Origin: Gemmatimonadota bacterium
Lineage (GTDB): Bacteria > Gemmatimonadota > Gemmatimonadetes > Gemmatimonadales > GWC2-71-9
Reading direction: 5' to 3'
DNA length: 64,000 nt
NCBI GenBank assembly: GCA_029863245.1
Contig: JAOTVV010000007.1
Location: forward strand, 1 to 64,000
Of the stretch, positions 50,244-58,000 are shown piece after piece; position 1 is the first letter of the stretch; every line of letters starts with the position of its first letter. The notes below the pieces were generated by a model. It was not told the origin of the DNA. It searched no databases and was given only the letters and a program-made list of their open reading frames with translations. Made by a program: the position numbers and the translations under genes.

Positions 50244-51215
50244 ATGCTCAGTCACTATCCAGCCCGTTGGAGCGTCGCGCTCGTCGCTGCGCTCACGGCA
50301 TGCGCCGCGGACCCTTCGCTGGTGCGGGAGCACCCGCTTCCCGGTGCCGAGGCTGTGTCCCTGCTCGGTGACTCGTTGTGGGCACCCACCCTCGATTCCG
50401 CGGTCCGCGTGGCGCGAGAATCGATGCTCACCGCGGCCGACTTAGCCTACAGACGTGACGCCGAGAGTCCGGACGCCCTGATCTGGGTGGGCCGGCGCTT
50501 GGCCTATCTGGGTCGCTACCGCGAGGCAATCGAGGTCTACACCCGAGGCATCGATCGATTCCCAGACGACCCTCGGCTCTACCGGCATCGCGGCCACCGC
50601 TTCATCACCGTTCGGTCACTGGACGAGGCCTTGAGCGATCTGCTCACGGCCACCCGTTTGACGGCGGGGACCCCTGACGAGGTCGAGCCCGACGGGCTGC
50701 CGAACGACCGCGGCATCCCCACGAGCACCCTGCATTCGAACATCTGGTATCACCTCGGCCTGGTGCACTACCTCCGCGGTGATTTCGAGCGCGCCGCCAG
50801 TGCCTACCGGGAGTGCATGCTGTACGCCACCAATCCCGACATGCTCGTGGCCACCAGTCACTGGCTCTACATGGCGCTCAGGCGACTGGGACGCGAGCAG
50901 GAGGCGAACCAGGTGCTGGTGCCCATTGTCGCGGACCTCGACATCATCGAGAACCAGGCATATCACCGCCTCCTCATGCTGTACAAAGGCGCGACCCGGG
51001 CGGAGGCCCTGCTCGACTCGGTCCAGACGACCGATGGCCTGACCAGCGCCACCGTTGCCTACGGCATCGGGACTTGGTACCTGTACGGGGGTCAGCCGGA
51101 CCGGGCCGTGGAGGTGTTCCGACGAATCGTCGTCGGACCCGAGTGGGCCGCGTTTGGCTCCCTCGCCGCCGAAGCAGAGCTCGCGCGCATGGACCTCACC
51201 CGGGCCCAGCGCTGA
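50244..51215 (+). CDS. TPR-repeat lipoprotein
   Basis: 323 residues. Signal ARWSVALVAALTACAADPSL with lipobox LTAC (Cys20). Tetratricopeptide repeats include ALIWVGRRLAYLGRYREAIE, RLYRHRGHRFITVRSLDEAL, WYHLGLVHYLRGDFERAASA and GIGTWYLYGGQPDRAVEVFR. TPR proteins scaffold protein complexes; this one would be anchored in the periplasmic face of a membrane. ATG 50244 comes 3 nt after the upstream stop. A partnership with the 580-aa secreted protein is inferred from the tight spacing. Confidence 0.8.
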   Translation: MLSHYPARWSVALVAALTACAADPSLVREHPLPGAEAVSLLGDSLWAPTLDSAVRVARESMLTAADLAYRRDAESPDALIWVGRRLAYLGRYREAIEVYTRGIDRFPDDPRLYRHRGHRFITVRSLDEALSDLLTATRLTAGTPDEVEPDGLPNDRGIPTSTLHSNIWYHLGLVHYLRGDFERAASAYRECMLYATNPDMLVATSHWLYMALRRLGREQEANQVLVPIVADLDIIENQAYHRLLMLYKGATRAEALLDSVQTTDGLTSATVAYGIGTWYLYGGQPDRAVEVFRRIVVGPEWAAFGSLAAEAELARMDLTRAQR

Positions 51216-51256
51216 GCCGGGCGGGTGGGTCCCGATTGCCCGACGGAGCGAGACGT

Positions 51257-51778
51257 ATGCGACCATCTTCCAGATTCTGGAGAACCGTGCGCGCACCAGT
51301 CGTACTCACGCTCGGGGCGGCGTTGATCCTGGCAGGGTGTTCCCTGCTGGAGCCCGGCAGCGCCCTCCAAGATGACCTGACCGCCCGGCGGGGCGCATGG
51401 GAGAGCCTGGGCTACACCGACTTCGCTTACACCATGGCCGTCCGTTGCGTGTGCACGGGGATCGTCGACGTTCCCACGCGGGTGACCGTGACGAATAGCG
51501 GCAGCTCGGCGCTCGCCTTCGTGAGCTCCGGCGATCCAGTCCCTGCCGAGTACCACAGCTGGTACCTTACGATCGATCAACTGTTCGACGCCATTCAACA
51601 GGCCATCGACGACAAGGCGGAACTCATCAGCGTCGTGTATCATCCGGACCTCCACTATCCCTCCAGCGTGGTGATCGACTACTCGTTGATTCAGGTCGTC
51701 GAAGAAGTCGGCTACGAGATATCGGACCTCGTCCCCGCGGGATCCCCGTCCTCAACTATGGAGCGTGTCCATGGGTAA
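51257..51778 (+). CDS. DUF6174-type lipoprotein
   Basis: 173 residues from ATG 51257 with GGAG 8 nt upstream. Signal RAPVVLTLGAALILAGCSLL with lipobox LAGC. The mature part shows the DUF6174 pattern: ARRGAWESLGYTDFAYTMAV, then VRCVCTGIVDVPTRVTVTNS, a central DQLFDAIQQAIDDKA, and PDLHYPSSVVIDYSLIQVVE. The CxC pair could be redox-active or structural. Its end overlaps the next gene by 8 nt. Confidence 0.75.
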   Translation: MRPSSRFWRTVRAPVVLTLGAALILAGCSLLEPGSALQDDLTARRGAWESLGYTDFAYTMAVRCVCTGIVDVPTRVTVTNSGSSALAFVSSGDPVPAEYHSWYLTIDQLFDAIQQAIDDKAELISVVYHPDLHYPSSVVIDYSLIQVVEEVGYEISDLVPAGSPSSTMERVHG

Positions 51779-52595
51779 CCTGTTCGCTATCGCGTGCCTC
51801 GTGCTGCCGGTCCTGACCACGTTCGCGGTTCCTGCTGCCCATGCGCAGGAATTCGAGGGTACGGTCACGATGCGAGAGATCGCTGTCGAGGCGGAGCCGC
51901 TGATCGAACGGATGGGAGGGGACCGGGAACGGCTCTTCGCGCTTTCCGTCGAGCGTCTGCTCGAGGAGGCCCAGGAGGCAGGGATCGACGTGGCAGACTA
52001 TGCCGTCACGTACTACATGAAGGGATCGATGCTGCGCAGCACCACATCCGCGATGCCGGGCGAAGGCGAGAGCTACGTTCTGGTGGACTACGCCAAAGGC
52101 ATTTACCGGCTGGTCCAGCCTGAGCAGCGGCTGTACGTAGAGTGGACCGCCGACTCGGCCGATGTCCCGCCCGTGGAGCTCGATGACGAGACCGTCAGCG
52201 AGGAATCGGAGGCCCGGATCGAGCCGATAGGGGAGACCCGGATCATCAACGGCATCCGGTGCACGGGCTATCGCTCCACCGACGAAACAGGAACGGTCGC
52301 GGTGGCCTGGCTGACCGCCGATCTCGAAGATCTCAAGGCCTCGTTCACCCGCCTCGCCGAGCTCTCGGAGTCGATGGGCGACGAGGAGGGGAACGCGCCC
52401 GTCGATCGCATGCTGCAGTACGGATTCCCGGTGCTGACGATGGCACTCGAAGGCGACTGGGAACCCGAGTTCTCCGTAGCTCAGCTCGTCTCTGTCGAGC
52501 GTACTCCGTTGTCCGACGATCTCTTCGAGCCGCCAGCCGGGTTCATGAAGATCTCGATGCGGGAGATGATGCGGCGGCAGATTGAGCGTCCGTAG
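51771..52595 (+). CDS. Secreted DUF4412-like protein
   Basis: 274 residues. Signal NLFAIACLVLPVLTTFAVPA, cleavage after AHAQ. The mature protein begins EFEGTVTMREI, with YAVTYYMKGSMLRSTTSAMP and IINGIRCTGYRSTDETGTVA, typical of DUF4412-type beta-clam domains that resemble LolA/LolB lipid-binding folds. ATG 51771 is chosen (GGAG exactly 7 nt upstream) over GTG 51765. Overlaps the DUF6174 gene by 8 nt. Function unknown; envelope lipid or lipoprotein binding is a guess from fold. Confidence 0.72.
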   Translation: MGNLFAIACLVLPVLTTFAVPAAHAQEFEGTVTMREIAVEAEPLIERMGGDRERLFALSVERLLEEAQEAGIDVADYAVTYYMKGSMLRSTTSAMPGEGESYVLVDYAKGIYRLVQPEQRLYVEWTADSADVPPVELDDETVSEESEARIEPIGETRIINGIRCTGYRSTDETGTVAVAWLTADLEDLKASFTRLAELSESMGDEEGNAPVDRMLQYGFPVLTMALEGDWEPEFSVAQLVSVERTPLSDDLFEPPAGFMKISMREMMRRQIERP

Positions 52596-52642
52596 CAGAT
52601 CCGGACGAGCATGACCCCCCGAATCCGGCGCCCCTGGGCAGC

Positions 52643-53614
52643 GTGGTGAGCGCGGTGCGCCCGCAGGCCTTCGACGATGCGCGGAAGCGCCTCGATGGGC
52701 GGGCCCACAGGACGCCGCTCGAGGCTACTACGCTGCTCGGCCACGAGATCGGTGCCCGGCTCTTCTTCAAGTGTGAGAACCTCCAGAAGACGGGGTCGTT
52801 CAAGGTTCGGGGCGCACTCAACCTTCTCTCGCAGCTCGACGTCAATCGCCGCAGCAAGGGCGTGATCACGGTTTCCGCCGGCAACCATGCACAGGCGGTG
52901 GCGTGGGCCGCGCGTGCCTTCGATACGCCGGCAACCGTGGTTATGCCGGAGAGCGCCTCGCGCTCCAAGATCGCGGCAACCAGGCGATACGGCGCGGACA
53001 TCCTGCTCCATGGGGACTTCGCGGCGGCTTTCCGAAGAGGGCACGAGCTCGAGCAAGAGCACGGCTTCACTTTCGTCCACCCGTTCGACGACGAGCGCGT
53101 CGTCGTGGGCCAAGGAACGGTCGGTCTCGAGATCCTGGAGCAGTTGGACGGCGTGACGGCGATCGTCGTGCCCGTGGGTGGGGGCGGGCTCATCGCCGGC
53201 CTCGCCGCGGCGGTCAAGGAGCGACGGCCCCAGGTGCGGATCTACGGCGTCGAGCCGGTCGGCGCGGCGGCCATGCGCCGTAGCCTCGATGCGGGGAAAC
53301 CGGTGCACCTGGACCGGATCGAGACGATCGCCGATGGCCTCGCCACTCCCATGGCCGGTGAGCTGACGGTCGAGCTCGTCCAGCACTACGTGGACGACGT
53401 CGTCACAGTTCCCGACGACGCCATTGTCCATGCGATGGGCGCCATCCTCTCGCGCGCCAAGCTTCTCACCGAGCCGTCGGGCGCCGCGGGCACGGCCGCG
53501 CTTCTGACCGGGCAACTCCCGATTCGCGAGCACGATCGGGTCGTTTCGGTCTTGAGCGGCGGCAATATCGTGCTCGAGCAGCTCGGCCGCTTTCTCGCCA
53601 CCCTCACGGATTGA
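52643..53614 (+). CDS. Threonine/serine dehydratase (biodegradative-type threonine ammonia-lyase)
   Basis: 323 residues, fold-type II PLP enzyme that deaminates threonine to 2-oxobutyrate. The PLP lysine is Lys54 in NLQKTGSFKVRGALN. VSAGNHAQAVAWAARAF, the glycine loop VPVGGGGLIAGLAAAV and VLSGGNIVLEQL complete the site. The C-terminal ACT regulatory domain of biosynthetic IlvA is absent, so allosteric inhibition by isoleucine is not expected. GTG 52643 and GTG 52646 are adjacent candidate starts without a clear Shine-Dalgarno. Confidence 0.9.
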   Translation: MVSAVRPQAFDDARKRLDGRAHRTPLEATTLLGHEIGARLFFKCENLQKTGSFKVRGALNLLSQLDVNRRSKGVITVSAGNHAQAVAWAARAFDTPATVVMPESASRSKIAATRRYGADILLHGDFAAAFRRGHELEQEHGFTFVHPFDDERVVVGQGTVGLEILEQLDGVTAIVVPVGGGGLIAGLAAAVKERRPQVRIYGVEPVGAAAMRRSLDAGKPVHLDRIETIADGLATPMAGELTVELVQHYVDDVVTVPDDAIVHAMGAILSRAKLLTEPSGAAGTAALLTGQLPIREHDRVVSVLSGGNIVLEQLGRFLATLTD

Positions 53615-53688
53615 TCGCGCCGGCACCCGACTCCGACGATCGGGTTCCCCACCGTTCCGCCGGCCCGCGACCGCAGTACCTTTGACAC

Positions 53689-55146
53689 GTGCTCTCTTTT
53701 GCGCGGGTCCTCGGCGACTTCTGGAACGTCGTCGCCACCGTCCTGACGTTGCTCCTGTCCGTGATTGCGTCGGGGCATGTGGTGTTGTACAAGCGGGACA
53801 GCCGGGCAGCCGTCGGCTGGGTGGGGCTCATCTGGCTCGTGCCGATCGTCGGGTCGGTACTGTACGCATTGCTCGGGATCAACCGCATTCGACGCCAGGC
53901 GATCGAGAAACGGTCCCAGCATCCGTTGCTCGCCTCCGGCGCGTTCGCCGCCGTAACCGCGGTGACCGAGCAGCGTCCTCTGCCAGGGGCGGTTGAGCAT
54001 CTCCAGGCGCTCGCCAGCCTCGTCGACCGTGTGAGCGCGGTACCACTCACCACGGGCAACGCGATCTCCCCCCTCGTAGATGGCGACGAAGCCTACCCGG
54101 CCATGGTCGAGGCGATCGAAAGCGCGACCGCGAGCGTCGCCCTGAGCACCTATATCTTCGACAACGACTTCGCCGGCGGTCTGTTCGTCGAGGCCCTGGA
54201 GCGAGCCGTGCAACGCGGTGTCGAGGTGCGGGTGCTCATCGATACCGTCGGCGCCCGCTATTCCCGCCCGTCGATCGTGCGCGATCTCAACCGCCGCCAC
54301 GTGCCGGTGGGGCTCTTCGGCCGGACCGTGCTCCCCTGGCGCATGCCGTACATGAACCTGCGGAACCACCGCAAGATCCTGGTGGCCGATGGCCGGATTG
54401 GCTTCACGGGCGGCATGAACATCCGCGAGGGAAGTCTGCTCGAACGGATGCCGGCCTATCCGGTTCAGGACCTCCACTTTCGGCTCGACGGTCCTGTCGT
54501 GACGCATTTGACACGAACCTTTGCCGAGGATTGGGCGTTCACGACGCATGAGCGGCTCTTCGGCGAGCCGTGGTTTCCGTCCCTCGGATCGGTCGGCGAC
54601 GTGGTGGCCCGGGGGATCAACGACGGGCCGGACGAGGATTTCGACAAGGCTCGCTTCGTGTTCATGGGGGCACTGGCCTGCGCCCGTCAGCGCGTGCGCA
54701 TCGTAACTCCCTACTTCATCCCGGACGCTGGTCTCATCAGCGCGTTGGACGTTGCGGCGCTCCGCGGCGTTCAGGTAGAGATCCTGCTACCCGAGGTCAA
54801 CAACTTGGCCATCGTGCAGTGGGCCGCAACCGCGCAACTGTGGCAGGTGCTCCAGCGAGGCTGTCGCGTCTACTACACGGCACCACCGTTCGACCACTCG
54901 AAGCTGATGCTCGTGGATGATGGCTGGGTGCTGTTCGGCTCGACGAACTGGGACGCGCGGAGTCTCCGCCTCAACTTCGAATTCGGGGTGGAGTGCTACA
55001 ATGTGCCCCTCGCGCAAACGCTCAACGGACTCGTCGATCGGAAGCTGGAACGGGCACGCCAGATCACGACCGGCGAGGTGAATGCTCGCCCGCTGCACAT
55101 CAAGCTACGCGACGGTGTCGCTCGGCTCGCCGCACCCTACCTGTAA
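53689..55146 (+). CDS. cls: Cardiolipin synthase (phospholipase D superfamily)
   Basis: 485 residues. Two N-terminal helices (NVVATVLTLLLSVIASGHVV and WVGLIWLVPIVGSVLYALLG) anchor it in the inner membrane. Two HKD motifs make the active site: NHRKILVADGRIGFTGG (His227, Lys229, Asp234) and FDHSKLMLVDDGWVLFGSTN (His403, Lys405, Asp410). It condenses two phosphatidylglycerols to cardiolipin. The start is GTG 53689; no strong Shine-Dalgarno. Tail-to-tail with the DUF819 gene, 22 nt apart. Confidence 0.92.
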   Translation: MLSFARVLGDFWNVVATVLTLLLSVIASGHVVLYKRDSRAAVGWVGLIWLVPIVGSVLYALLGINRIRRQAIEKRSQHPLLASGAFAAVTAVTEQRPLPGAVEHLQALASLVDRVSAVPLTTGNAISPLVDGDEAYPAMVEAIESATASVALSTYIFDNDFAGGLFVEALERAVQRGVEVRVLIDTVGARYSRPSIVRDLNRRHVPVGLFGRTVLPWRMPYMNLRNHRKILVADGRIGFTGGMNIREGSLLERMPAYPVQDLHFRLDGPVVTHLTRTFAEDWAFTTHERLFGEPWFPSLGSVGDVVARGINDGPDEDFDKARFVFMGALACARQRVRIVTPYFIPDAGLISALDVAALRGVQVEILLPEVNNLAIVQWAATAQLWQVLQRGCRVYYTAPPFDHSKLMLVDDGWVLFGSTNWDARSLRLNFEFGVECYNVPLAQTLNGLVDRKLERARQITTGEVNARPLHIKLRDGVARLAAPYL

Positions 55147-55168
55147 ATCGGGCGGGGAGTGCATCGCC

Positions 55169-56365
55169 TCACCCACCGATCAAACTCAGCACCCAAGCAC
55201 AGACCAGCCCGCCGTAGATCCCCAGGATGTAGCCACCCACGGCCATGAGGAGCCCAACCGGCGCCATCGCGGGGTGGTAGATCCCGGCTACGACCGGGGC
55301 CGACGCCGGACCCCCGATGTTCGCCATGCTCGCCGTTGCGACGAAGAACAGGGGGGCCCGCACCACGCGGGCTGCGACGTACAGCACGACGGCGTGCACA
55401 CCGATCCACAGGATCCCGGCCCCGATGAACGCCGGGGCCTCGAGCACCGCTTTGAGATCGGCCTGGGCCCCAACGGCCGCCATCATGAGATAGAGGGCGG
55501 TGAATCCGACTCGGGAGGCTCCGGCCTCCTCGAGTTTTGCCACGGAGCTGAACGAGAGCAGCAGGCCTCCCGTCACCACGATCAGCACTGCCCACGTGGT
55601 GTGACTGATGATGGTGGGGGTACCGAGGACCGGGAGATGCTGCCCCAGCACGACTGACAGGACCGCACCCCCAAGCCCGAAGCCGACGAGCACCGCCGCG
55701 TGCCACAACTCCAGCGGGTGTCGATGGGCGTTCATCTCCGCCAGTCGGCGATTGGTATCTTGGATGGCGGCGGTTCGGGCCCCGGTCCACCGGTCGAACG
55801 TGTGCTGCCACGCGCTCATGAGGAGCAGCACCCCCATCCATCCATAGCCCACAACGGTATCCACGACGATGATCGGGCCGAGCAGTGAGTCGGGGGTTCC
55901 GACGCTACCCGCGATGGCCATCATGTTGGCCGATCCGCCGATCCAACTTCCCGAGAGCGCGGCCAGTCCCTTCCACGACTCCTCCGGCAGGAAGGGTCCG
56001 AAGACGATCAATACGAGTGGTGCCCCGAGGAGAATCCCTGCCGTGCCCGCCACGAGCATGAACAAGGCCATAGGCCCGAGGCGCAGCAGGCTTCGGAGGT
56101 CGACCGAGACCATGAGCAGCAGCAGCGCGGTCGGGAGCAGATAGGCAACCATCCAGTCGTAGGCAGTGGAGGCGGGCGGCGTGATCCCCAGTGTGGTCGA
56201 GATGGTCGGAATGAAATACGCGTAGATGACCGGCGGCGTGAGGTCGAAGAGCTTCTTCAGCCGCGGCAGGCTGCTCAGCCAGAAGATGCCAGCGACGAGC
56301 GCCGCCAGCCACGCGAACACCGCGGTCGGCTCGGTGATCAACGCCGTCGGGACGGTATCAGGCAC
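55169..56365 (-). CDS. DUF819 family membrane protein
   Basis: 398 residues, about ten helices. DUF819 features: LTPPVIYAYFIPTISTTLGI, LSGSWIGGSANMMAIAGSVG and ATASMANIGGPASAPVVAGI, the last two forming an inverted repeat as in secondary transporters. Characterised relatives are few; transport of an organic anion is possible. The start is GTG 56365. A strong terminator lies between it and the upstream DUF4139 gene, so it has its own promoter in a very short gap. Confidence 0.85.
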   Translation of the reverse strand: MPDTVPTALITEPTAVFAWLAALVAGIFWLSSLPRLKKLFDLTPPVIYAYFIPTISTTLGITPPASTAYDWMVAYLLPTALLLLMVSVDLRSLLRLGPMALFMLVAGTAGILLGAPLVLIVFGPFLPEESWKGLAALSGSWIGGSANMMAIAGSVGTPDSLLGPIIVVDTVVGYGWMGVLLLMSAWQHTFDRWTGARTAAIQDTNRRLAEMNAHRHPLELWHAAVLVGFGLGGAVLSVVLGQHLPVLGTPTIISHTTWAVLIVVTGGLLLSFSSVAKLEEAGASRVGFTALYLMMAAVGAQADLKAVLEAPAFIGAGILWIGVHAVVLYVAARVVRAPLFFVATASMANIGGPASAPVVAGIYHPAMAPVGLLMAVGGYILGIYGGLVCAWVLSLIGG

Positions 56366-56396
56366 CGGGAGCGGTCATGGCAGATAGGAACTCGAG

Positions 56397-56425
56397 CGGG
56401 GGAACGGCGGTCTGCCGTTCCCCCG
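56397..56425 (-). terminator. Intrinsic terminator downstream of the DUF4139 gene
   Basis: A perfect 12-bp stem (56397-56408 with 56414-56425) and 5-nt loop, between the DUF4139 stop and the DUF819 start on the minus strand. Confidence 0.8.
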
Positions 56426-56460
56426 ACACGCACAGATCGAGAGCGGCATCCTTCACGCGA

Positions 56461-57924
56461 TCAGCACCACCGAACGCGAACGCGATACTCGATCTTCACG
56501 GTGCCGCGCCCCGCAACATTGACAGTGTAGGTGAACGTCCGCGCGTCGACGCGCCGCCACTCGTGGCTGGATGACAGGATTTCCCAATCGCCTCCAACGG
56601 GCTCCACGACCTGCACCTCGGTGGCGTCGTCCTTGTGGTTGCGCAGCTCGATCTCCCAGCTGCTCTCCGACACGCAACTGCTCACTACCCGGTACTCCAT
56701 CTGCCGCCGATCACCCACCACGTCGAAGGCCTCTCCCATCTTGATGCGCACCCGCTCGTCCCTCGGCGTATGGTCGATCTGATCCTCACCGATGAACTGC
56801 TGGGCGCCCGTCCCGTCTGCCTTGTACACCCGGACGATCCCCTTCGGCAGCGGCATTCCCAGACGATTGTTCTCGCTGTTGCGGAAGTCGAGATAGACCC
56901 CGACCTTCTGGTTAGACATCACCTGCCCGTACGATCCCCGATAGTAGTACGGTTGACCGTAGAAGATCAGACGCTTCTGCACCCCCACCCCTGGGCTCTC
57001 GAGAAGCGTCACTTGCTTCTGCTCGTTTTGCGCGAGCGTCGTGGGTCGCTGCAGTGTGTACAAGTGATACTCGAAGAAGCTCTCTTCGACGAACGCGGCT
57101 TCCTGCGCGATGCCTGCTCGCACGGCGTCCATCTGCATCTCACGCCTGGCTCGGGGCGTCACGCGCTGAACGTCGCCCGCCACCAGCTTCAGTTGGGCGT
57201 TCTGGTAGGTCGCTCCGCTCTGATTGGTGAGGGTGACCCATCCGGTGAGATCGCCTCGGGTGTCGTCCTCGTTGATCACGAACACGTAATCCGCTTTCCA
57301 ATTGAGCTCGTTCGTGAGGTAAGACACCTCGAGGCGTTGTCGCGTCTCGCGACTGTCGAGCAGCCACAGAAGAGTGGGCTTGGCGATCAGGTTGTCGGGG
57401 ATCTCCGGGAAGGAGAAGCGGCCGGGGAAGTTGAACGTGATCTCGTTGCCGATCCGGAGGATCGGCCCCTGATTGACCGAGAGCACTTCGGCCTCGAACT
57501 CCTCGTCCCGGCCCGTCCGCTCATTGTACCGGTACACCTTCACCATCCGGCCGACGTACTTCTCGAGCAACTTCTGCGGATTCAGCAGGTCGTATTGGTA
57601 GTTCTGCTCGAGGACGCGAAGCGACCCTTCCCGTCCTAGGGCCTTGATGTGCACGGTCTCCGGCTGAATGTGCGCGGCGACGTCAGCGAACTCGAGCTGG
57701 GTCTGTCCGCGCGTCAGGGTCACATCCCGGACCTCGCGGACCAGCCCGAAGTTCTGGTTGTACACGGTGATCGTCACCGACTGCCGATCCTGGGCGGAGG
57801 ACCCGAGCACCGGAGCGACGGCCTGCGCCTGTACGGGCCGCCAGGCCCCCGCGAGAAGCATCCCGACGAGCAGCCCACCGGCGGCGAGGGACTCGACGGC
57901 CAACCGATTCATTTGACGCGACAT
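56461..57924 (-). CDS. Secreted DUF4139 domain protein
   Basis: 487 residues. Signal AAGGLLVGMLLAGAWRPVQA, cleavage near AQA. The mature part opens SVTITVYNQNFGLVREVRDV, then LTRGQTQLEFADVAAHIQPE, and contains the DUF4139 core LEVSYLTNELNWKADYVFVI, a pattern of beta-sandwich proteins often annotated mucoidy-inhibitor-like. The C-terminus is ERVRIKMGEAFDVVGDRRQM and an immunoglobulin-like strand set. ATG 57924 has AAGGAG 7 nt upstream. Envelope location; function unknown. Confidence 0.82.
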   Translation of the reverse strand: MSRQMNRLAVESLAAGGLLVGMLLAGAWRPVQAQAVAPVLGSSAQDRQSVTITVYNQNFGLVREVRDVTLTRGQTQLEFADVAAHIQPETVHIKALGREGSLRVLEQNYQYDLLNPQKLLEKYVGRMVKVYRYNERTGRDEEFEAEVLSVNQGPILRIGNEITFNFPGRFSFPEIPDNLIAKPTLLWLLDSRETRQRLEVSYLTNELNWKADYVFVINEDDTRGDLTGWVTLTNQSGATYQNAQLKLVAGDVQRVTPRARREMQMDAVRAGIAQEAAFVEESFFEYHLYTLQRPTTLAQNEQKQVTLLESPGVGVQKRLIFYGQPYYYRGSYGQVMSNQKVGVYLDFRNSENNRLGMPLPKGIVRVYKADGTGAQQFIGEDQIDHTPRDERVRIKMGEAFDVVGDRRQMEYRVVSSCVSESSWEIELRNHKDDATEVQVVEPVGGDWEILSSSHEWRRVDARTFTYTVNVAGRGTVKIEYRVRVRWC

Positions 57925-58000
57925 CGTAGTCTCCTTATGCCAGGCTTCACCCCAGAGGACGCTCCGGGAGCCGGAACTTGCACACGTCGCCAAGCGGATC

